From the NCBI GenBank assembly GCA_052326605.1, contig JBKQMB010000015.1, positions 1-64,000 on the forward strand: a DNA stretch of 64,000 bases. Reading direction: 5' to 3'. Position numbers and translations under genes: made by a program. Shown piece after piece: positions 42,182-50,391 of this stretch. The DNA is from Bog-756 sp052326605 (lineage in GTDB: Bacteria; Actinomycetota; Acidimicrobiia; Acidimicrobiales; RAAP-2). The notes under the pieces were generated by a model. It worked only from the letters and a program-made list of their open reading frames with translations. It made no database searches and was not told the origin of the DNA. How positions within the stretch are numbered: the stretch's first letter is position 1; each line of letters opens with the position of its first letter.

Positions 42182-43825
42182 ATGAGCGAGATGTGGCATC
42201 CCTCGACAGGCCCGCAGGAGGCGGAGGAAGGCAGCACGGCCGGCACGTCCGTGCCCCCGGACGCCGACCAGTATCCGGGCCTGCCCACTCCCCCTGCGGG
42301 CGGAGCCCCGATCCTGCCCGCCCCCCCGTACGCCGGTCCCGCCGGCCCCCAGCAGTGGGTCGCGGTACCCAACTCCCTGACTGCCGGCCCCGGAGCGCAG
42401 GACCCCACCGGTCGCTACGCGTCGGTGGCCGCCGGCCCCCCGACGCCGCCTGCGGGCACCTGGGCGCAGTCGCCGTGGCCGGGTTGGGGTCCCGGAGGAT
42501 CCCAGGGGGTGCCGCCTGGCGGGGGATGGGGTGGCGGAGTGCCGGGGGCACCGCCCCCGCCGAGTGGTTGGGCGGCTCCCGGCTTCACCAGCCCGCCGCC
42601 GCAGCCGGGTCCGGCGAAACGGCGACACCTCCCGATGGTCGCCGTGGCCTCGATCGCCGCCGCCGCCATTCTGCTGGGGGCGGGGGTCGGCCACCTCGTG
42701 TGGTCCGCCCAATCAGGCACCAACGCCATCGCCAGTCCCAACTCGGGGCTCCCGTCCGGGTCGGGATCGTCGGGCAGCGGGTCCTCCCCGTTCGGGTCGG
42801 GATCGTCTGGGAACTCCTCCACGGGTGCCGGGGCCCCCTCGGACATCTCCGCCATCGCCTCGAAGGTCGACCCGGGCCTGGTGGACGTCAACACCAACAT
42901 GAGCTACCAGAACGAGCAGGCGGCAGGCACCGGCATGGTGCTGACGTCCTCCGGTGAGGTCCTCACCAACAACCACGTCATCGACGGTGCCACCAGCATC
43001 AGCGTGACCGACATCGGGAACGGCAAGACGTACACGGCGAACGTCGTCGGGTACGACCGCACGGGCGACGTGGCGGTGCTCAAGCTGGTGGGTGCCAGTG
43101 GCCTGCAGACCGTGACCACCGGCACCGGGTCGGCGGCCATCGGCCAGGCCGTCGTGGGCGTCGGCAACGCCGGAGGGTCGGGCGGGACCCCGAGCGCGGC
43201 GGGTGGTTCGGTGACCGCCACAGACCAGTCCATCACCGCCAGTGACAACGGAGGCGGCAACGCCGAGAACCTGTCCGGGCTCATCGAGATCAATGCCGGC
43301 ATCCAACCCGGCGACTCCGGCGGCCCGCTCGTCGGCACCTCCGGCCAGGTCATCGGCATGGACACCGCCGCATCGACGGGCTCCGGCTACCAGGTGGCGG
43401 CCAACCAGGCCTACGCCATCCCCATCGCTACGGCCCTCTCGGTCGCCGGCCAGATCGAGTCCGGCCACGCATCGTCCACGGTGCACCTCGGTGCAACCGG
43501 GTTCCTGGGTGTCGAGGTCGCGGCGTCGGGCGGTGCCAATGGCAGTGGCGGGTTCGGCTCTGGAGCTTCCGGCAGTGCAAACGGTACGACGACGTCCGGC
43601 GCGGTCGTGGACGGGACCGTCTCCGGCTCTCCGGCCGACCAGGCCGGGCTGGCCCAGGGTGACGTCATCACCGCCATCGACGGGAAGTCGATCTCGTCGT
43701 CCTCGGACCTGAGCAACCAGCTGGAGGCCGACCATCCCGGGGATGCCGTCCAGCTCCAGTGGACCGACCAGTCGGGCCAGACGCACACGGCGAACGTGAA
43801 GCTGGTCAACGGCCCGGCGGCCTGA
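42182..43825 (+). CDS. Membrane-anchored trypsin-like serine protease with PDZ domain (HtrA/DegP type)
   Basis: A 547-residue protein. A Pro/Gly-rich cytoplasmic N-terminus (1 to about 145) precedes one transmembrane helix (about 150-172) and a Gly/Ser linker. The S1C protease domain contains the triad: His in NNHVID (about 265), Asp in TGDVAVLKL (about 296), Ser in PGDSGGPL (about 379). A Gly/Ser/Ala-rich loop separates GFLGVEVAASG from the rest of a PDZ domain (about 440-540: AVVDGTVSGSPADQAGLAQG, DVITAIDGKSI). The layout matches actinobacterial PepD/HtrA proteins, which degrade misfolded exported proteins. It is monocistronic. Confidence 0.92.
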   Translation: MSEMWHPSTGPQEAEEGSTAGTSVPPDADQYPGLPTPPAGGAPILPAPPYAGPAGPQQWVAVPNSLTAGPGAQDPTGRYASVAAGPPTPPAGTWAQSPWPGWGPGGSQGVPPGGGWGGGVPGAPPPPSGWAAPGFTSPPPQPGPAKRRHLPMVAVASIAAAAILLGAGVGHLVWSAQSGTNAIASPNSGLPSGSGSSGSGSSPFGSGSSGNSSTGAGAPSDISAIASKVDPGLVDVNTNMSYQNEQAAGTGMVLTSSGEVLTNNHVIDGATSISVTDIGNGKTYTANVVGYDRTGDVAVLKLVGASGLQTVTTGTGSAAIGQAVVGVGNAGGSGGTPSAAGGSVTATDQSITASDNGGGNAENLSGLIEINAGIQPGDSGGPLVGTSGQVIGMDTAASTGSGYQVAANQAYAIPIATALSVAGQIESGHASSTVHLGATGFLGVEVAASGGANGSGGFGSGASGSANGTTTSGAVVDGTVSGSPADQAGLAQGDVITAIDGKSISSSSDLSNQLEADHPGDAVQLQWTDQSGQTHTANVKLVNGPAA

Positions 43826-44012
43826 CGGCCGGCCGGCCCGGACGCCGTCACGCTGCGCCGGCGTGGCCCGCGGGCCGCGAAATGGACGAATGGCCCTATC
43901 GGGGCCCACCGGCCGACCCCGACAATGTTCCAATGGGAATGAGAGAACCGCGGTGCAGGCCGGCCGGCGCCCGCTGGGGAACGGCCGCCTCCGCACTCCG
44001 GGTCGGGGCCTG

Positions 44013-45239
44013 ATGTCCGTCCGCCCGACGTCCGTCGGTCCACCGATGGCACGGATCGAACGAGGTCACCGGGGGGAGCGCCGGCCCGATTCCGGCCAGG
44101 CGGGGGCGAAGCGCCAGTTCGACAGCCGCCCGCTCCTCGTGTTCTGGGAGATGACCAAGGCCTGCGAGCTGGCCTGTGCCCACTGCCGGGCCGATGCCCA
44201 GCGCGACCCGGGCCCGGACGAGCTCTCGACCGCCGAGGGCTTCGCCCTGATCGACGACCTGGCCGGGATCGGTCGTCCACGCCCGATCCTGATCCTGACC
44301 GGCGGCGACTGCCTGAAGCGCGACGACATCGTCACCATCGCGGCCCATGCGAAGTCGATGGGCGTTCCGGCGGCGATCGCTCCGTCCGTGACCCCCCAGT
44401 TGACGTCCCCCCGGCTGTGGGCGCTGTGCGAGCAGGGGGTGAAGACCGCATCGCTGAGCCTGGACGGTGCCACAGCGGGGACACATGATGCCGTGCGCGG
44501 CATCGACGGCCATTTCGAGGCGACGCTGGCAGCCATCAGCCGGTTGCAGCGTCACGGCCTCACCGTCCAGATCAACACCACGGTCATGCGGTCCAACATC
44601 GGCGAGCTTGCCGACATCGCTTCGCTCATGCACGAGATGAACGTCGACATCTGGGAAGTGTTCTTCCTGATCACCACCGGTCGTGGCACCGGCATCGAGG
44701 CATCGACCGCGGAGGAGAACGAGGACATCTGCAACTTCCTGGTCGACGCATCGCAGTACGGATTCACCGTTCGCACCGTCGAGGCGCCCTTCTTCCGGAG
44801 GGTGGCCCTGGAGCGCAGGCGGGCAGGGGGCATGCCGGCCGAAACGGAGTTCGAGCACGGTGCCCTCTACTCGCAGCTCCACGACCGGCTGCAGACGCTG
44901 TTGGGGCCGCCGACGGCGCCCGTGCGTGCCCCGAGTGCCGCGACCCGTGACGGGAAGGGGATCATCTTCGTCGCAGCCGATGGGGACGTCTACCCGTCCG
45001 GGTTCCTTCCGCTGCGTCTCGGAAACGTCCGCGACCAGAGCCTCATGCAGATCTACCGCGACGACCCGCTCCTCCGTGCCATCCGTGACGCCGACTTCGC
45101 CGGACAGTGCGGTGTCTGTGAGCATGCCGATCTCTGCGGTGGCTCGCGCTCCCGGGCCTATGCGGCGTCGGGCGACCCGCTCGGAGAGGATCCGGGGTGC
45201 ATCCTGACGCTGGCCGGCGCCGCCCCGCCCCACCCGTAG
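44013..45239 (+). CDS. Radical SAM/SPASM protein (TIGR04053-like)
   Basis: A 408-residue radical SAM enzyme. The [4Fe-4S] motif CELACAHC is at residues 51-58 (CX3CX2C), followed by ILTGGDCLKRDDI in place of the GGEP motif. A SPASM-like C-terminal region has CGVCEHADLCGG (about 366-376) and a last Cys in DPGC, enough for an extra Fe-S cluster. This subtype relates to the PqqE/MftC/heme-synthesis group. The ATG at 44013 is chosen; the ATG at 44046 is possible. No precursor peptide gene or other maturase is adjacent, so it is probably not a RiPP system. Confidence 0.85.
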   Translation: MSVRPTSVGPPMARIERGHRGERRPDSGQAGAKRQFDSRPLLVFWEMTKACELACAHCRADAQRDPGPDELSTAEGFALIDDLAGIGRPRPILILTGGDCLKRDDIVTIAAHAKSMGVPAAIAPSVTPQLTSPRLWALCEQGVKTASLSLDGATAGTHDAVRGIDGHFEATLAAISRLQRHGLTVQINTTVMRSNIGELADIASLMHEMNVDIWEVFFLITTGRGTGIEASTAEENEDICNFLVDASQYGFTVRTVEAPFFRRVALERRRAGGMPAETEFEHGALYSQLHDRLQTLLGPPTAPVRAPSAATRDGKGIIFVAADGDVYPSGFLPLRLGNVRDQSLMQIYRDDPLLRAIRDADFAGQCGVCEHADLCGGSRSRAYAASGDPLGEDPGCILTLAGAAPPHP

Positions 45240-45297
45240 GCCCAGCCGGAAGGTCGGTGTTCGTCCTCGGCGCCGCCGCCCGGACCTGCGCCCGGAC

Positions 45298-46707
45298 CTA
45301 CCGCAGGGGGAGGACCACCGGGTGATGGTCCCCGCCGAGCTCGAGTACCTCTTCGAAACCCTGGCGGAAGCTGTCCACGAGCACGTCGGCGTCGGGGACG
45401 GCCCCGCCGTCGATAGTGATGCCCACGCAGCAGGTCCCGTTGTAGGAGAGCAGCGTCACGTTGACCGCCGATCCGGTGGTCGGCCCGAACGCGTAGTACC
45501 CCGACACCGGTGCCCCGCAGAGATAGATGGGGACCTTCATACCGGGCACGTTGCTGGCCAGGAAGTCGATGTGCTTCAGCATGCCGCCGACCACGCTTGA
45601 CGGAAGCAGGTTGAGCGTCCCGGCGATGGCATTCGACAGCGGCAGGGCACGGTCGTCCCTGGCCACCCTGCACCGCTCGCCGGTCAGGCGCACACGCTCG
45701 GCAGGGTCGGCCACCCCGACGGGCACCGCGAACCGCTCGAGGGTGATGCGGTTGCCTGCAGCAGGGTCGCCCTCTTTGCGGATCGAGATCGGCAGGGTGA
45801 TCCTGAGCTCGTCGACCGAGGTTCCGTGCCGCTCGTGGTAGCGACGCAGCCCTCCGGTGACCGAGGCGACGAAGGCGTCGTTGATGGTGCCGTCCACCGA
45901 GGTCCCCGCTCGCTTGAGGTCGCGGAAGTCCACGGCGATCATGTCGAGGTGCCGGTCGAGGCTCCGGTCAGTCATCACCGGCGACAGGGTGTCGGAGACC
46001 GGAGCGACGAACCTACCGACGGCCAAAGCGGTGGAGAGGGCATCGGACGTCGAGCGCACCGGGTTCCTGGCCACGTGCACCGCGGTGGGGAGCGCCTCCG
46101 ACAGTCCGTGCCGGAACGTCTCGAAGACCCGGTGCCAGTCGTAGGCCAGAGACTCCCGGACCAATTCGGCGGTGCCCGGGACCTGCTCGTGGACAGCGGC
46201 CAGGGGGACCTGGACATCGGGATCGGACTCACTGGTGGTCTCGAACAGGAGGAATACCAGTTGCATCCCGCCGATCCCGTCGGTCAGCGAGTGGTGGACC
46301 TTCATGACCAGAGCGGCGCGGTCGTCGGCCAGGTTCTCGACGAGGGTGAACTGCCACAGCGGCCGCGAGAGGTCGAAACCGCTCATTGCCTCCATCCGGG
46401 CGAAGTCGATCACCGTGGCCGGAGTGTGCGGACTCGGGGCGTCGAACCGGTGCAGGTGCAAGGACAGGTCGAAGTCGACGTCGACCCAGCGCGGGGCCGC
46501 CAGTCGACCCGGTGGTGCGACCGGCACCTGCCGGAATCGGGGGATCTGGTCGACTGCACGCCCCAGCCGGGCGGCGAGCACATCGAAATCCAGCTGCTGG
46601 TCGAGCCAGGCGATGGCCAGGATGGTCGACCGCAGGGCGGGATCCTTTTCGAGATACCACGAGAAGGCATCGGTGTCACGCATGAACAGCTCGGTCTGGT
46701 CCCCCAT
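45298..46707 (-). CDS. WS/DGAT-type wax ester synthase/diacylglycerol acyltransferase
   Basis: A 469-residue acyltransferase that joins acyl-CoA to a fatty alcohol or diacylglycerol for storage lipid. The active-site motif is HHSLTDG (HHxxxDG, about 137). The C half has DLKRAGTSVDGTINDAFVAS, LPISIRKEGDPAAGN, FLASNVPGMKVPIYL and the end motif SYNGTCCVGIT. The ATG at 46707 has GAGGAGGGAA. It is divergent from a second WS/DGAT gene 200 bp away. Confidence 0.92.
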   Translation of the reverse strand: MGDQTELFMRDTDAFSWYLEKDPALRSTILAIAWLDQQLDFDVLAARLGRAVDQIPRFRQVPVAPPGRLAAPRWVDVDFDLSLHLHRFDAPSPHTPATVIDFARMEAMSGFDLSRPLWQFTLVENLADDRAALVMKVHHSLTDGIGGMQLVFLLFETTSESDPDVQVPLAAVHEQVPGTAELVRESLAYDWHRVFETFRHGLSEALPTAVHVARNPVRSTSDALSTALAVGRFVAPVSDTLSPVMTDRSLDRHLDMIAVDFRDLKRAGTSVDGTINDAFVASVTGGLRRYHERHGTSVDELRITLPISIRKEGDPAAGNRITLERFAVPVGVADPAERVRLTGERCRVARDDRALPLSNAIAGTLNLLPSSVVGGMLKHIDFLASNVPGMKVPIYLCGAPVSGYYAFGPTTGSAVNVTLLSYNGTCCVGITIDGGAVPDADVLVDSFRQGFEEVLELGGDHHPVVLPLR

Positions 46708-46907
46708 CGTTCCCTCCTCGACGACGATGCCCCTATTCGAACCTAGGCCACTTTGCCCTGCACGTTTAGAGTCGAAGGTCACGATTCGTGCCACCACGGA
46801 GGGGGCGGTCGGGTCCAGGCGGGAAAACCTGCCGAAGGACCCTGTTCATGCGGACCACCCGGCCGTATGGTGCGCTGAGGGCACGGACCGGAACAGGGAG
46901 GTGGGAC

Positions 46908-48311
46908 GTGGAGAGACTGAACGCGCTCGATGCCGAGTTCCTTCATATCGAGGACGGCATCGTCCATATGCACATCGCTGGGGCCTGCGTGTTCGACGAC
47001 CCGCCCCCCCCGTTCGAGGACCTCGAGCGACTGGTCGCCTCCAAGCTGCACCTCATCCCGCGTTACCGCCAGCGTGTCCGCTCGGTCCCTTTCGAGCTGG
47101 GCCGGCCGGTCTGGGTGGACGATCCCCACTTCGACCTCGGCTACCACCTCCGCCACACGGCGCTCCCCACTCCAGGCGACGACGCGGCGTTCGACCGCCT
47201 GATGGGGCGGCTCATGTCGCAGCCGCTCGACCGCGAGCGGCCGCTGTGGGAGGGATGGTTGGTGGAGGGCCTCGAAGGCGGGCGATGGGCCCTGGTGTTC
47301 AAGATCCACCACTGCATGGTCGACGGGATCGCCGGGGTCGAGTTGCTCACCATCCTGCTGGACCTCGAGGCCGACACCGCGGTCGGCGAACCCGTGCCGT
47401 GGGAGCCACGCCCCGAGCCGCTGGGGGCCCTGAAGGTGTTCGACGCCTGGGGCGGTCTGGTGTCCAACGCACTGGCGGCGGCCAGGGGCATCCCGAGGTC
47501 CATCGCCCACCCCATCGACGCGGCGCACTCCACCCTGACGACCGCGGAGGGGACGTTCCGTTTCTTGCGGCGCCTCGCCCCGACCAAGCCCCTCTCGATC
47601 GAGGGGCCGATCGGCCCCCACCGGGCCTATGCCCACTCGTCCGCCAGCCTTGCCGATGTCAAGACGATCCGCACCGCCTTCGGTGGCACGATCAACGACG
47701 TCGTGCTGGCGGCGGTCTCCGGCGGCTACCGGGCGCTGCTCGAGGAGCGGGGCGACGACGTCGACACCGCCGTCGTGCGCTCACTGGTGCCGGTGTCGAC
47801 CCGCCATGACGACGGTAGCGGGGTGGCGGACAACCGGGTCACGGCCCTGCTGTACGACCTCCCGGTGCAAGTGGCCGAGCCGGTCGAGCGCCTCGGGACC
47901 GTGCACGAGGAGATGTCCAAGCTCAAGGCCTCCCACATCGCGGAGGCGGGCGTCATGGTGACCTCGGTCGGCAACCTCGCCCCGCCGATGCTGGTGGGGA
48001 CGTTCAGCCGGATGGCGATCAGCGGGATGCACCGGTTCGGGCAGCGCTCGCTCAACACCGTCACGACGAACGTGCCCGGGCCACAGATCCCCCTCTACTG
48101 CCTCGGGCACGAGATGCGCGAGTACCGCCCGTTCGTCCCGATCAGCCACGGGATCCGCGTCGGAACCGCGATCCTCTCCTACAACGGGCGCCTCTTCTTC
48201 GGGATCACCGGTGACTACGAGTCGATGCCCGACGTCGGAGTGCTGGCCGACGCGGTCACCGCGGACATCGAGTACCTCGTCGGCCGGGCCCGGGGGCGCC
48301 TCGCCGGCTGA
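46908..48311 (+). CDS. WS/DGAT-type wax ester synthase/diacylglycerol acyltransferase (second copy)
   Basis: A 467-residue acyltransferase beginning VERLNALDAEFLHIEDGIVH, with the catalytic HHCMVDG (about 134), the family region AFGGTINDVVLAAVSGGYRA, LVPVSTRHDDGSGVADN and TNVPGPQIPLYCLG, and SYNGRLFFGITGDYESMPDV at the end. It starts with GTG after GGGAGG. It is closer to the standard actinobacterial type than the divergent copy. It probably makes triacylglycerol or wax ester; specificity cannot be read from sequence. Confidence 0.93.
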   Translation: MERLNALDAEFLHIEDGIVHMHIAGACVFDDPPPPFEDLERLVASKLHLIPRYRQRVRSVPFELGRPVWVDDPHFDLGYHLRHTALPTPGDDAAFDRLMGRLMSQPLDRERPLWEGWLVEGLEGGRWALVFKIHHCMVDGIAGVELLTILLDLEADTAVGEPVPWEPRPEPLGALKVFDAWGGLVSNALAAARGIPRSIAHPIDAAHSTLTTAEGTFRFLRRLAPTKPLSIEGPIGPHRAYAHSSASLADVKTIRTAFGGTINDVVLAAVSGGYRALLEERGDDVDTAVVRSLVPVSTRHDDGSGVADNRVTALLYDLPVQVAEPVERLGTVHEEMSKLKASHIAEAGVMVTSVGNLAPPMLVGTFSRMAISGMHRFGQRSLNTVTTNVPGPQIPLYCLGHEMREYRPFVPISHGIRVGTAILSYNGRLFFGITGDYESMPDVGVLADAVTADIEYLVGRARGRLAG

Positions 48312-48495
48312 CCGGACGGGCTCGGGCTCGTGGTGGGGGCATGGGCCGGTACGGCCCGACCGCTCATCGGGCGGGCCCTCCGGCAGGTGCCCCCACCGCC
48401 GGGTGAGGAGGTGCCGGCTCCGCTATCGTCAGCCAGGTGCGGGAGATCCTCGCTCCCATCGTCGGGTGGGGATGCGCCGGAGGCCGGGTGTCGCG

Positions 48496-49080
48496 ATGAA
48501 CATCGTGGTCAGCAACGTGAAGGGCGGCGTGGGGAAGACGACCACGTCGGTGTACCTGGCGGCAGCGGCAGTGGACCGCGGCTGGGAGCAGGTGACGCTC
48601 ATCGATGCCGACCGTCAGGCCTCCTCGGCGGAGTGGTTCGAGGTGCGCCCGCTCGAGGGCGTGGACCTGGTGGAGGCGCCGTCCGAGCGCACCGTGTCGC
48701 GGGCCCTGGCCGGCCACGGCGGGCTTGCGGTGGTCGACACGCCCCCGGGCGACGAGCGCATCGTGCGGGCCGCACTGGACCGGGCCGATGCCGTGGTCGT
48801 CCCGACCCGGGCCGGCGGCGTCGAGTACACGCGGGTGGTCGCCACGCTCGAGATGATCGGCCCTAGGACCTCCTACGGGGTGGTCATCTGTGCGGCCCGG
48901 CTGGGCACCAACGACCTGGACGAGACCGTCGCCTGGTGGACGGGGTCCGGGGTCCCGATCTGGGGGATCATCCCCGAGCGGGTCGGTATCGCCTCAGGGC
49001 CCGAGTCCAGGCTGTACCGCGAGGGCCTGGACGCCTACGACGGGGTGTTGAAGAAGGCCCTCCGCAAGCGCGCCGGCTGA
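48496..49080 (+). CDS. ParA/CobQ-like ATPase (orphan)
   Basis: A 194-residue deviant Walker A ATPase: VVSNVKGGVGKTTTSVYLAA, VTLIDADRQASSAEWFEVR, and LAVVDTPPGDERIVRAALD followed by ADAVVVPTRAGGVEYTRV. It lacks the N-terminal extension of chromosomal ParA and there is no parB or parS next to it. Such short orphan ParA proteins position cellular cargo or plasmids. The 184 bp before it hold no second gene. Its stop is 3 bp from the convergent DUF2237 gene. Confidence 0.88.
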   Translation: MNIVVSNVKGGVGKTTTSVYLAAAAVDRGWEQVTLIDADRQASSAEWFEVRPLEGVDLVEAPSERTVSRALAGHGGLAVVDTPPGDERIVRAALDRADAVVVPTRAGGVEYTRVVATLEMIGPRTSYGVVICAARLGTNDLDETVAWWTGSGVPIWGIIPERVGIASGPESRLYREGLDAYDGVLKKALRKRAG

Positions 49081-49083
49081 CGG

Positions 49084-49476
49084 TCAGACTCCGAGGTCGC
49101 CGGGCCCGGAGGGAACGTCGACGGCGTGCTCCTCGAGGGCGGCCAGTGGCACCACCTCCAGGGCCCGCTCGTGGGTGGAGGCGAGGACGACGTAGGCGCC
49201 GGCGCCGTCGAGGTGGGCCCGCAGCCAGTTGGCGGCGGTGACGCACCACCGGTCCCCGGGCACCAGCCCGGGGAACCGATACTGGGGCATCGGCGTGGTG
49301 AGATCGTTGCCGATACGTCGCTGGTGCTCGAGGAACTCGACGGTGACCACCGCGCAGATGGTGTGGCTGCCGAGGTCTTCCGGCCCGGTGCTGCAGCACC
49401 CGTCACGGTAGAAGCCGGTCACCGGGTCGGTGCCGCACGGCTCGAGCTGGCCGCCCAGGACGTTCCGCTCTCCCAT
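49084..49476 (-). CDS. DUF2237 family protein
   Basis: A 130-residue protein with the DUF2237 signature: MGERNVLGGQLEPCGTDPVT, GFYRDGCCSTGPEDLGSHTI, and FPGLVPGDRWCVTAANWLRA, ending ERALEVVPLAALEEHA. The ATG at 49476 is chosen because GGGGGA lies 7 bp upstream and the family starts at RNVLG. The paired cysteines GCC are conserved. Function unknown; the family is found in many bacteria and fungi. Confidence 0.87.
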   Translation of the reverse strand: MGERNVLGGQLEPCGTDPVTGFYRDGCCSTGPEDLGSHTICAVVTVEFLEHQRRIGNDLTTPMPQYRFPGLVPGDRWCVTAANWLRAHLDGAGAYVVLASTHERALEVVPLAALEEHAVDVPSGPGDLGV

Positions 49477-49599
49477 CCATGCAGTATCCCCCACGGAGAG
49501 CGGGTGCATGTGGCCTTCGCCGGTGTCCGGCCGGGCCACCTGCGTGCCGGGCCAACTGGGCCGAGGGCGGCGCGCTCCCGGGCCCGGCCCCCGGCGGAC

Positions 49600-49844
49600 T
49601 CAGTTGTAGCTTTCGAGCTCGGTGCTGTCGCCCTCGCCGGTCCGGGTGAGCGAGACCTCGAACCCGTCGACCCTGTCGATCCGCTGCAGGGCGTCGACAT
49701 GGCCGCGACCGCTCCCGCTCCACTTGGCCTTCGCCCTGGTCTTGGCGTCGCGCAGGTCCCCTGCCGCGACCAGGACTACCTCGTGGCCCTCGCCCATCCT
49801 GTCCCCGGCAAGGGGCCCCCGAGGAACGCCACGTACAGGTGCAT
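49600..49844 (-). pseudogene. DUF1543-like gene split by a 1-base frameshift
   Basis: From the ATG at 49844 the reverse strand reads MHLYVAFLGGPLPG and then continues out of frame to a stop. A second frame begins DRMGEGHEVVLVAAGDLRDA and runs through KAKWSGSGRGHVDALQRIDR and VDGFEVSL to the stop at 49600. Together they give an 80-residue protein of the DUF1543 type. Restoring the frame needs one extra G in the run of four G (C on the plus strand at 49803-49806), so this is either a true frameshift or a sequencing error in a homopolymer. Confidence 0.6.
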
Positions 49845-50044
49845 GCGGGCAGGCTAGCGGCCCGCGTCACACGGGTTCCCGCGTGGACGCGAGGCAGCCC
49901 GGGCCTCCGTGCCTGCCACCGCCCGTGAGAGGATTCCGACATCCGCGGTGGAATCGTGACGGATGTGTCGATGCGGGGCCGACGGCACCGTCAATTGGAG
50001 GACAACGGCGTGACCCGCCATCGACACCGACAGAGGAGAGCACG

Positions 50045-50389
50045 ATGCGCTACATGTTGATCATCCACAACGACGAGACCCATCCGCTGCCCGGCGGCCC
50101 CGGCTGGGACGAGCTGATGACCGACTATGCCGAGTTCAGCAAGCAGTTGGCCTCCTACGGCCGCCCGTTCACCGGCGACCCGCTCATGGGACCCGACACC
50201 GCCACCACGGTGCGTGTACGCAACGGCGAGACCCTCACCGTCGACGGGCCCTTCGCCGAGACGAAGGAGTGGATGTCGGGGTACTACCTCATCGACTGCG
50301 ACGACCTCGACCAGGCGCTCCGGGCCGCGGCCATGGTCCCGTCGGCCAGGTTCGGCTCGGTCGAGGTGCGTCCCGTGGCGGAGATGTAG
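50045..50389 (+). CDS. YCII-related (DGPF motif) protein
   Basis: A 114-residue ferredoxin-like protein: MRYMLIIHNDETHPLPGG, then LMGPDTATTVRVRNGETLTV, and DGPFAETKEWMSGYYLID with the DGPF motif. These proteins are co-encoded with ECF-type sigma factors of the group known as ECF42, and are thought to act in their regulation or stress response. The ATG at 50045 has AGAGGAG. The sigma gene follows within 2 bp of its stop. Confidence 0.9.
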   Translation: MRYMLIIHNDETHPLPGGPGWDELMTDYAEFSKQLASYGRPFTGDPLMGPDTATTVRVRNGETLTVDGPFAETKEWMSGYYLIDCDDLDQALRAAAMVPSARFGSVEVRPVAEM

Positions 50390-50391
50390 CC

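Noticed and set aside
40780..42957. A 725-residue forward frame across the nitronate monooxygenase and protease genes
   Set aside because: It is a shadow of both genes with Arg/Pro/Gly-rich composition and no domain.
44013..45239. Radical SAM gene as part of a RiPP or mycofactocin cluster
   Set aside because: No precursor peptide, RRE-containing chaperone or other maturation gene lies within several kilobases.
48496..49080. ParA gene as part of a plasmid or chromosome partition locus
   Set aside because: No parB gene, parS-like repeats or replication genes are nearby.
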